Of a DNA stretch of 21,384 nucleotides, positions 14,944 through 21,384 are shown piece by piece. Source of the stretch: Methanocalculus sp. (GTDB lineage Archaea; Halobacteriota; Methanomicrobia; Methanomicrobiales; Methanocorpusculaceae); the NCBI RefSeq assembly GCF_030651615.1, contig NZ_JAUSCG010000151.1:1-21384 (forward strand). The letters are read 5' to 3'. A program made the position numbers and the translations under genes. The notes beneath the pieces were generated by a model, which did not search any database, was not told the DNA's origin, and was given only the letters and a program-made list of their open reading frames with translations. The stretch's first letter is position 1. Each line of letters starts with the position of its first letter.

Positions 14944-16184
14944 ATTGCATCAGGGTAGAGAGGGTACCTGCCGGAGAACTCTACAACCTCTTCCTTCACC
15001 GATCTGATGATCATATCGTCTCCGATATGGTTGATAACCCGTCCAATCCAGTCTCCGATCAGCTTCATCTCGTCTTCTTTCATTCCACGTGAGGTGATGG
15101 TCGGAGTACCTACCCGAAGGCCGGAGGTGACGAAGGGGCTCCGCTTCTCGCGCGGGATTGTATTCTTATTTACGGTGATTCCGGCCTTTCCGAGTGCAAT
15201 CTCTGCTTCAAGACCGGTTATACCATGGTCTGAGAGGTCGAGGAGGGCGAGATGGTTGTCGGTTCCACCGGAGCAGACCCGGAGGTTATTCCCGATAAGG
15301 GTGTCTGCGAGGACTTTTGCGTTCTTTACGACCTGTTTTGCATACTCGGTATAGGAGGGTTTGAGTGCCTCTTTGAAACAGACTGCCTTTGCGGCGATGA
15401 TATGCATCAGGGGTCCTCCCTGAAGACCCGGGAAGACGGACTTATCAATTATAGGCCCATCCTCCTTTCTGCAGAGGATTGCACCCCCGCGGGGGCCGCG
15501 GAGTGTTTTATGGGTGGTTGTCGTGGTAAACCGACAGACATCGATTGGTGAGTTATGGATGCCGGTGGCGACAAGACCTGCAATATGCGCAATATCTGCC
15601 ATGCAGATCGCTCCGACTTCGTCGGCGATCTCACCGAATACTTTAAAATCAATCTCCCGCGGGTATGCCGAGGCACCGCAGACGATCATCTTTGGTTTGA
15701 CCTGCCGCGCCATATCGGCGATTGCTGCATAATCAAGGACCTCGCTCTCATAGTCGACCCCATAACTGTGCACTTCATACAGCTTTCCACTGATGTTGAC
15801 CGGGGAGCCGTGAGAGAGATGGCCGCCCTGAGTCAGGCTCTGGCTCATGATCACGTCTTTTGGCTGGATAGTACCAAAATAGACAGCCTGGTTTGCCTGG
15901 CTGCCTGAGTGGGGCTGGACGTTAGCATGCTCTGCAGAGAAGAGTTCGCAGAGGCGGTCCCGTGCGAGGTTCTCGACCTCGTCATGGAACTCGCATCCAC
16001 CATAGTACCGTTTGCCCGGATATCCCTCCGCATATTTATTGCACATAATTGAGCCGGTTGCTTCCATCACAGCACGACTGACGACGTTCTCGGATGCGAT
16101 CAGCTCAAGCCCGAAGACCTGCCTCTGCCGCTCCTTCTCGATGATATCGGCGACTTCTGGGTCGTCGCGTTCAAGGAATGACAT
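14940..16184 (-). CDS. glyA: Serine hydroxymethyltransferase GlyA
   Basis: A 414-residue pyridoxal-phosphate enzyme that interconverts serine and glycine, moving the one-carbon unit to a reduced pterin. Visible family segments are LELIASENVVS (residues 26-36), NKYAEGYPGKRYYGGCE (49-65), ANVQPHSGSQANQAVY, the MADIAHIAGLVATG stretch (195-208), and the TTTTHKTLRGPRGG region with the cofactor-binding Lys226. The length matches the family. It is the first gene of the minus-strand unit glyA-folD-folP-cofE. A GGATATT box (minus strand, near 16209-16216) lies about 28 bases before the ATG. Given folD beside it, the acceptor is probably tetrahydrofolate; methanopterin is the alternative in methanogens. 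Confidence 0.96.
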   Translation of the reverse strand: MSFLERDDPEVADIIEKERQRQVFGLELIASENVVSRAVMEATGSIMCNKYAEGYPGKRYYGGCEFHDEVENLARDRLCELFSAEHANVQPHSGSQANQAVYFGTIQPKDVIMSQSLTQGGHLSHGSPVNISGKLYEVHSYGVDYESEVLDYAAIADMARQVKPKMIVCGASAYPREIDFKVFGEIADEVGAICMADIAHIAGLVATGIHNSPIDVCRFTTTTTHKTLRGPRGGAILCRKEDGPIIDKSVFPGLQGGPLMHIIAAKAVCFKEALKPSYTEYAKQVVKNAKVLADTLIGNNLRVCSGGTDNHLALLDLSDHGITGLEAEIALGKAGITVNKNTIPREKRSPFVTSGLRVGTPTITSRGMKEDEMKLIGDWIGRVINHIGDDMIIRSVKEEVVEFSGRYPLYPDAI

Positions 16185-16264
16185 ATAAATAGAAATGGTG
16201 GTAAAGAGGTAATATCCTTTCTTGTAATCTGTGAAGGCAAACCATTATCTTCAGGGAGTCAGAT

Positions 16265-16272
16265 CTTAAAAC
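16265..16272 (+). promoter_or_regulatory. TATA-like box of the coiled-coil/smc unit
   Basis: CTTAAAAC is centred about 25 bases before the ATG at 16293, suggesting a leaderless transcript for the first gene of the unit. The same octamer occurs at 8102-8109. Confidence 0.55.
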
Positions 16273-16292
16273 AGAGGGGTTGAAGGCGAAGA

Positions 16293-16928
16293 ATGGATGC
16301 ACGTATGAAGTTTCTCGAACATGAGCTTGATGAGAAGGAACGGGAGTTGGTGAAGGTGAAGCGCGAGGAAGAGCCGGCCCGTGTCGCCGGAGGAGTACTG
16401 GATGAGAGAATAACCGCACTTGAGCGGAAGATGCGTGAGCTTGAGGCGATGCTCAAAGGGCTGATGGAGGAGACACTTGATCTCAAATCCGTCACGCGGA
16501 AGATCGCCCGGACTATTGAAGAGCGTGATCCTGATGCCGCATTTCCGGCTGAGGAGATCATACAGAGGGAGGTGCGCCCCCGGTCACGTAACTTTACCGA
16601 GGGCGAGGCGCCAAGAACGCGGGATCGCCGCACCTCTCCTCCTCCGGTAGCTGCACGTGAACCTGAGCCTGAACCTGAACCACCTGTTGACAACTCTGAT
16701 ATGGAGCTGATCATGCAGCAGGACGGCACGCTGAAGCCTGAGAGGCGGATTGCGAATGACTATATCGTTGCTAGCAGCGGGTATGCTCCTGCTACAAAGA
16801 TGAAAGGGGGTAAGATCACAAGCAACATATATGAAGCCCCTGATGTTGATCCAAAGAGCGGCGCGGTCCTCAGCAAGAACAATAAAGACGATAGTCGAAC
16901 GTCTGAGACGATTCGCCGCAGGAAATAA
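16293..16928 (+). CDS. Coiled-coil protein upstream of smc
   Basis: A 211-residue hydrophilic protein that I do not recognise as a named family. Residues 1-75 form a likely coiled coil with a heptad-like pattern (MKFLEHELDEKERELVKVK and LEAMLKGLMEETLDL). Residues about 90-145 are a low-complexity linker rich in proline, arginine and glutamate with a repeated EPEPEP run. The C-terminal third is polar and ends in a basic tail RRRK. No enzyme motif, signal peptide or membrane segment is seen. It lies 25 bases before smc on the same strand and probably shares its transcript. An association with the Smc-ScpA complex is a guess from position and the coiled coil; small coiled-coil genes beside smc occur in other archaea. 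Confidence 0.8.
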   Translation: MDARMKFLEHELDEKERELVKVKREEEPARVAGGVLDERITALERKMRELEAMLKGLMEETLDLKSVTRKIARTIEERDPDAAFPAEEIIQREVRPRSRNFTEGEAPRTRDRRTSPPPVAAREPEPEPEPPVDNSDMELIMQQDGTLKPERRIANDYIVASSGYAPATKMKGGKITSNIYEAPDVDPKSGAVLSKNNKDDSRTSETIRRRK

Positions 16929-16953
16929 TTGAGATAGTGAAGGAGTATGATCC

Positions 16954-19900
16954 TTGCATATAACCCAGCTTGAGATCGACAACTTCAAATCATTTGCCAG
17001 AAAGACAAGGATACCTCTTGAACCCGGATTTACGGTCATATCGGGGCCGAATGGTTCGGGAAAGAGTAACATCCTCGATAGCATTCTTTTTGCTCTGGGT
17101 ATTACGTCAGCCCGTGGTCTCCGTGCCGAGCGATTAACTGATCTCATCAATTCGGGCTCTTCAAAGAATACCGCTGAGGTTATCGTCTCATTTTCTGACG
17201 GAACAAGAATTACTCGCAGAATCAAGCGAACCTCAAACGGATACTACTCATACAACTACATAAACGGGCGTCTCTGCAAACAGGGTGATGTCCTGACATT
17301 CCTCTCCCGCCACGGAATCAAACCTCATGGATACAATGTCGTCATGCAGGGTGATGTTGCCAGAATTATGGAGATGTCTGACGGGGAGCGGAGGAAGATC
17401 ATCGACGAGATCGCCGGTGTTGCAGAGTTTGATCAGAAACGTGACCAGTCAATGACCGAGCTTGAGGTGGTCAGGGGGAGGATTGAACGCGAGGAGATCC
17501 TCCTCCATGAACTGATTGAACGCGAGGAGGTTCTCAAAGCTGAGCGGGAACAGGCTCTTGCATACCGCAGTCTTCAGGAGAAGTTCGATCGGTTTATAGC
17601 GATGAGGAATGTTGCACGTCTCCGTGAGAAGAAGCGTGAGGAAGTGGGAATCAACGATATGATCGCCGAACATGAGATCAGTATCTCCCGGATAACCGAT
17701 GATATCGGATATGATGAACATGAACGGGCATTCCTTCGTGATGAGATGCGGGGGATCGACGAAGAGATCAGGCGGAGGAGCGGGCCTGATTATCTTCGTA
17801 TTCTCTCTGAGATTGAAGAGTCAAAGGGGATCATCCGCCTCTCCGAACAGGGAATTTCACGGAATGTCCGTGAACGTGAGACGAACCTCGAAGCGATGAA
17901 CCGAAAGTTTGCCGATATCCGTCGATCTGAGACGACGGTGAAGGAACGAACCGAAAGTATCAGAACCCTCTCGATCGATCGGGCAAACCTGGGGATGGAG
18001 CTCTCAACCCTGAAGGCAAAGAAGGAGAAGGTGGAGACCGATCTTGCTGCTGCAAGTGAGGATTCGGAAGGTGCACAGGCTGAGATATTCTCATGCATGC
18101 AGGCGCTTGAGGAGATGAAGGCAGAGCGCTCCCGCCTCCTCTCTGAGAAGGATTCGATCATCGAGAGGAGCAGGATAAGGGTCTCCGAGCGTGAAAGGCT
18201 CGCACCGCGTCTTCAGGCAGGCCGCGAAGAGCGGGCTGAAAAAGAAGGGGAGATCCGGGAGGCGAAGGCTGAACTTGAAGGTATCCGAAAGGAGCAGAAA
18301 GTACAGGATCAGCAGCTCTCAACTGTAGAGAAGAAGGCGATGACACTCCGGGGATCCTATGAGGAGGTCAGAACTGATCTCCGCTCTCTTGAACAGAAAC
18401 TGATGCGTCTTGAGGCACAGCAGCAGGCACATGGTGAAGCGGGTGGTCGTGCGGTTGAAGCGGTGCTTGGCATGGATGGGGTGTATGGTACTATCGCGCA
18501 GCTTGGGAAGGCCCCCTCTGAGTATGCGACTGCCTTAAATGTCTCGGCAGGGGGTAAACTCAACCATGTCGTTGTAACAGATGATTCAATAGCAGCTGAT
18601 GCGATTCGTTTCCTGAAAGAAGAGCGGCTTGGGCGTGCCACCTTCCTTCCGCTTGAGAAACTCCGGGTGCCGCCACCCCTTCCGCCGCTCACCGGTGACG
18701 GGGTGATCGATTATGCGATTCGGTTGATCGAATACGATTCCGCATATGAACGGGCTTTCTCACTCGTCTTTGGAACGACTGTCGTCGTTGATACACTCGA
18801 AAATGGGAGGAAGCTTCTTGGAAGGCACCGGATGGTGACTCTTGAGGGTGATCTCCTCGAACGGACAGGGGCGATGACCGGCGGGTCGCTGAAGCGGGAT
18901 ATGAAAGGGTTTGGTGCGGCGGTTGATCGTGAGGTCGCTGCTCTCGCAGGAAAACTCTCCGATCTGCGTCAGGAGGAGGAGGAGCTCCTTGCCTCGATTG
19001 CACGCCAGAATTCGGCTGCCGAGGCTCTCCGTGGTGACCGGCAGGCTGCAGAACAGAAGGCTTCACGCCTCGAACTGATCATCACCGAGTATGGGAAGCG
19101 GCTGTTACAGCTGGATGATGAGATTGCCGGACTTATAAAGAGCCTTTCGGAACTTGAAGGCGGAGATGCCGAGATATCAGCAGAGATTGCCGCTCTTGAG
19201 GAGCGTCTCGATGAGATCGCCGATTCGATCTCCGGGATGAATGGCCGTGTCGAGGAGATCAAAAAACGGATTGCAGAGTCTGAAGCACTTCGACTGGCTG
19301 AGATCTTCCAGGGATTGAAACGTTCCATCGAGGAGCTTGAGCGGCGTCTCCGGAACAAGGAGGCTGATATCTCCGATCTCCAGCGTGAACGGCAATATTT
19401 CTCAAAGCGGGTTGAGGAGCTTACGCTTGAGAAGGAGGCAATTGTTGAGGCTAATCTCCGGCTGGAATCTGAAAACCGATCGTCTGAAGAGCAGATTGCA
19501 GAAGCTCAGAAACGGATTCTTCTTCTTGAGGAGGAGCAGCGCTCGTTCTCGGATGAGATCGAGGTGCTTCGTCAGAAGAGGAGTGATGTTGACGAGCAGA
19601 TTGCCACGATAGAGCGGAGGCTCACTCAGCATTCAAATGAGAGGGAGCGTCAGACCATACAGCTTGAAGCCCTCCGCGAGAGGCTTGCGACGGTGATCTC
19701 TGAGATCGCTGCACTCGCTCCTGAGACTGAGGAGATCGACTGCGAGCTCTCCCCTGAAGAGATCGAGGAGGGTGTTGCGATTACCGAGCGGCAGATTAAA
19801 AAGATTGGGGCGGTGAATATGCTCGCTATCGAGGAGTATGACCGGGTTGCTGTCAGGGTGGCTGAGCGGACAGAGAGAAAAGAGATCCTCTCCCGCGAAC

Positions 19901-20397
19901 GATCTGATCTGATCGAGCGGATCGAAGGGTTCGAGCGGATGAAACGTGAGGCTTTTATCACTTCTTTCACTGCAATCGATATGAACTTCAGGGAGATCTA
20001 TGCACAACTTGCAAGTGGACGTGGCAGGCTCGTCCTTGAGAATGATGAGGACCCGTTTGCCGGGGGACTGACCTTTGAGGTGCATCCCCAGGATAAGGAG
20101 GTGCACCGTCTGAATATGATGAGCGGGGGTGAGAAGTCGCTTGTGACTCTCGCTCTGATCTTCTCAATCCAGCGGCATATGCCTGCTCCCTTTTATGGGC
20201 TTGACGAGGTTGATATGCACCTTGACGGGGCGAATGTGGATGCGATCGCACGCATGATCCTGAGTCTTTCAACAGCATCTCAGTTCATCTCGATATCACT
20301 TAGAAAACCGATGATCCAGGCATCTGATCGGATCATCGGGGTGACCATCCGGCCTGACAAGAGTACACTTGTGACGGGTGTGAAGTGCAATGCCTGA
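16954..20397 (+). CDS. smc: Chromosome segregation ATPase Smc
   Basis: A 1147-residue SMC protein, the ring-forming ATPase that organises and separates chromosomes. The N-terminal head has FKSFARKT and Walker A GPNGSGKSN (residues 31-39); two long coiled-coil arms flank a hinge at roughly residues 500-650 (VYGTIAQLGKAPSEYATAL to ERTGAMTGGSL). The C-terminal head carries the signature MSGGEKSLVTLAL (about 1055-1067) and the Walker B segment GLDEVDMHLD (about 1082-1091). The start is a TTG at 16954, supported by GAAGGAG eight bases upstream and by MHITQLEIDNFKSF matching the family N-terminus; the nearby ATG at 16947 is out of frame. The scpA gene overlaps the end, so the two subunits are coupled. 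Confidence 0.97.
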   Translation: MHITQLEIDNFKSFARKTRIPLEPGFTVISGPNGSGKSNILDSILFALGITSARGLRAERLTDLINSGSSKNTAEVIVSFSDGTRITRRIKRTSNGYYSYNYINGRLCKQGDVLTFLSRHGIKPHGYNVVMQGDVARIMEMSDGERRKIIDEIAGVAEFDQKRDQSMTELEVVRGRIEREEILLHELIEREEVLKAEREQALAYRSLQEKFDRFIAMRNVARLREKKREEVGINDMIAEHEISISRITDDIGYDEHERAFLRDEMRGIDEEIRRRSGPDYLRILSEIEESKGIIRLSEQGISRNVRERETNLEAMNRKFADIRRSETTVKERTESIRTLSIDRANLGMELSTLKAKKEKVETDLAAASEDSEGAQAEIFSCMQALEEMKAERSRLLSEKDSIIERSRIRVSERERLAPRLQAGREERAEKEGEIREAKAELEGIRKEQKVQDQQLSTVEKKAMTLRGSYEEVRTDLRSLEQKLMRLEAQQQAHGEAGGRAVEAVLGMDGVYGTIAQLGKAPSEYATALNVSAGGKLNHVVVTDDSIAADAIRFLKEERLGRATFLPLEKLRVPPPLPPLTGDGVIDYAIRLIEYDSAYERAFSLVFGTTVVVDTLENGRKLLGRHRMVTLEGDLLERTGAMTGGSLKRDMKGFGAAVDREVAALAGKLSDLRQEEEELLASIARQNSAAEALRGDRQAAEQKASRLELIITEYGKRLLQLDDEIAGLIKSLSELEGGDAEISAEIAALEERLDEIADSISGMNGRVEEIKKRIAESEALRLAEIFQGLKRSIEELERRLRNKEADISDLQRERQYFSKRVEELTLEKEAIVEANLRLESENRSSEEQIAEAQKRILLLEEEQRSFSDEIEVLRQKRSDVDEQIATIERRLTQHSNERERQTIQLEALRERLATVISEIAALAPETEEIDCELSPEEIEEGVAITERQIKKIGAVNMLAIEEYDRVAVRVAERTERKEILSRERSDLIERIEGFERMKREAFITSFTAIDMNFREIYAQLASGRGRLVLENDEDPFAGGLTFEVHPQDKEVHRLNMMSGGEKSLVTLALIFSIQRHMPAPFYGLDEVDMHLDGANVDAIARMILSLSTASQFISISLRKPMIQASDRIIGVTIRPDKSTLVTGVKCNA

Positions 20398-21127
20398 AGA
20401 GCCCGTTGAGATCCTTCTTCGGATGGCAGAGAGCGGGGAGATTGATCCCTGGAACATTGATATCGTTCTTGTGACGGATCGGTTCCTTGGTGAACTTGAA
20501 CGGCGGCGTGAACTTGATCTTCGAATATCCGGCCGCACCCTTCTCTATGCCTCCATTTTGCTTCGAATGAAGTCTGATGCCTTAATAGAGCCTTCTCCTG
20601 ATCCCGTTGCTGATAATTCCGAAGAAGAGGCGTATGATGAGGAGCTCTTCTTTGACGGTGATGCAGATGGGGATGGATCTTCATCTCTCCCCGGACCTAT
20701 TGAGGCTCTTGAACGTGAGATTCAGCGGCGCATCAAAAGGAAGGATTTCCGCACGCGGCCCGTTACTCTGTATGAGCTGATCACGCAGTTGAAGCTTGCA
20801 GAGAAGGAGGAGCGGCGGCGGCAGAGGCGCAAGAGTCTTCCTTTTGATGATGAAGACTCTCTGATACTCGCCGACGATGTCGTCGAGATCGCCCATGATG
20901 AGGCATATGAGGAAGTTTCAACCACCATATACTCGACGCTTCTCCTCCTTGATCCGGATGGCTCATCTCCGGTGCCCCTGTCTCTGATCGCATCTGAGAT
21001 GGGGTGTGCGCTATATGATGTGTACATTCCGATCCTGTTTCTGATGCTCGATGACCGGGTGGATATTATTCAGGAGGAGTTCTATGGTGAGATCCTCATT
21101 GCGCGTACCCCTGCTCCGGCCCTCTGA
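20390..21127 (+). CDS. scpA: Segregation and condensation protein ScpA
   Basis: A 245-residue kleisin that bridges the Smc heads. The N-terminal part has the ScpA-like pattern PVEILLRMAESGEIDPWNIDI (split around residues 5-24), then RFLGELERRRELDLRISGRTLLYASILLRMKSD. An acidic, low-complexity linker follows (about residues 65-100, EEEAYDEELFFDGDADGDG), then RPVTLYELITQLKLAE and a C-terminal winged helix (about 180-240) that binds the Smc cap. It starts at ATG 20390, inside the last codons of smc, with a GGGTGTGA sequence upstream. No scpB follows in the window, although one could lie elsewhere; some archaea have only Smc and ScpA. Confidence 0.93.
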   Translation: MPEEPVEILLRMAESGEIDPWNIDIVLVTDRFLGELERRRELDLRISGRTLLYASILLRMKSDALIEPSPDPVADNSEEEAYDEELFFDGDADGDGSSSLPGPIEALEREIQRRIKRKDFRTRPVTLYELITQLKLAEKEERRRQRRKSLPFDDEDSLILADDVVEIAHDEAYEEVSTTIYSTLLLLDPDGSSPVPLSLIASEMGCALYDVYIPILFLMLDDRVDIIQEEFYGEILIARTPAPAL

Positions 21128-21200
21128 ATGTGGTGTTTTCGAAGAGATCAGATCTCCTGTGGGGTGTGGCATCTCATATTACGGGGTATTTCTGATCATC

Positions 21201-21218
21201 AAAAGGAAGATTATATAT
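21201..21218 (+). promoter_or_regulatory. Strong archaeal promoter (BRE plus TATA)
   Basis: A purine-rich AAAAGGAAGA stretch, like a TFB recognition element, precedes the octamer TTATATAT at 21211-21218. Transcription would begin at about 21238-21241. The same octamer drives the phosphoglucose isomerase gene. No start codon with a long frame follows within the window. Confidence 0.65.
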
Positions 21219-21252
21219 GCGAGATGAACCCACTTAATTAGGTCGCAGGAGA

Positions 21253-21299
21253 AGAGACAGCACAAAACGAGCGATAATCCTCTAGTCATTTCTGTCTCT
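21253..21299 (+). repeat. Perfect 8-bp inverted repeat with long loop
   Basis: AGAGACAG (21253-21260) is the exact reverse complement of CTGTCTCT (21292-21299), with 31 bases between. A second pair, GATAATC (21273-21279) and GATTATC (21314-21320), crosses this one, so the two stems would form either a pseudoknot or alternative folds. Confidence 0.55.
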
Positions 21300-21352
21300 A
21301 CGCCATAATTTCAGATTATCTGGAAACGTGGCATCATTCCTCCTCAGGGTGT

Positions 21353-21373
21353 GGAACGGGGTTTTCCCGTTCC
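21353..21373 (+). repeat. Perfect 8-bp inverted repeat (hairpin)
   Basis: GGAACGGG (21353-21360) and CCCGTTCC (21366-21373) are exact reverse complements around a five-base loop GTTTT. The hairpin is GC-rich and not followed by a T run, so it looks like part of an RNA structure and not a terminator. Confidence 0.65.
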
Positions 21374-21384
21374 TCTCCCCACAG

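Larger units (their letters stand above)
21128..21384. other. Gene-free right end with promoter and inverted repeats
   Basis: There is no supported protein gene in these 257 bases. They hold a dyad GAGATC-A-GATCTC at 21144-21156, a strong TATA box at 21211-21218, and several inverted repeats between 21253 and 21373. The features after the box look like the beginning of a structured RNA or a long leader that continues beyond the window. I could not match it to RNase P RNA, SRP RNA or a tRNA. Confidence 0.5.

Noticed and set aside
16675..16683. Repeated EPEPEP coding run considered as a DNA repeat or satellite
   Set aside because: It is a short low-complexity protein linker in frame with the coiled-coil gene.
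16584..17225. Open frame of 213 codons on the minus strand across the coiled-coil gene and the start of smc
   Set aside because: It is antisense to two well supported genes, spans their junction, and its translation has no recognisable domain.
21353..21373. GC-rich hairpin considered as a transcription terminator
   Set aside because: No T run follows and the hairpin lies downstream of a promoter without an intervening gene, so an RNA element is more likely.
1..21384. CRISPR arrays, insertion sequences, prophage or defence islands
   Set aside because: I saw no regularly spaced direct repeats, transposase, integrase or phage-like genes; the gene content is housekeeping.

Overview
The window is a stretch of chromosome from a methanogenic euryarchaeon, most likely of the class Methanomicrobia and probably the order Methanomicrobiales. 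The evidence is the mix of genes: two steps of coenzyme F420 synthesis (CofC, CofE), the small methanogen families DUF1890 and DUF1894, a DUF128/NrpR domain protein, an archaeal cupin-type phosphoglucose isomerase, Rio2 kinase, DUF460, and an Smc-ScpA pair. Several genes have archaeal TATA-like boxes about 25-28 bases before the start codon, which suggests leaderless transcripts. There is no insertion sequence, CRISPR array, tRNA or rRNA that I can support. Coding density is very high.

Layout. 71-795: a DUF1890-DUF1894 pair. 799-1335 (minus): a five-repeat HEAT protein. 1442-2602: an HD-domain dGTPase-like hydrolase. 2558-4882 (minus): a two-gene unit with a PepSY-like protein followed by a flavin disulfide oxidoreductase that has four cysteines at its redox site. 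4968-5714: a stand-alone NrpR/DUF128 domain. 5939-6643: cupin phosphoglucose isomerase. 6609-7367 (minus): NAD synthetase. 7497-8006 (minus): a shortened relative of the tRNA thiolase NcsA/Ncs6 with a broken ATP loop. 8172-11841: rio2, DUF460 and thiL closely packed, followed by cofC (11889-12533), which may have its own promoter. 12537-16184 (minus): glyA-folD-folP-cofE, each gene overlapping the next. 16293-21127: a coiled-coil protein, smc and scpA. 21128-21384: no gene, but a strong TATA box and several inverted repeats that suggest a structured RNA or leader running off the end of the window.

How it fits together. The glyA-folD-folP-cofE unit links serine and one-carbon chemistry on a pterin carrier with F420 glutamylation, and cofC faces it tail to tail. 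The coiled-coil protein, smc and scpA probably form a chromosome organisation unit. Most genes are housekeeping. The least explained items are the degenerate NcsA-like protein, the PepSY-like protein with its four-cysteine oxidoreductase, the NrpR domain without its DNA-binding part, and the possible RNA at the right end.
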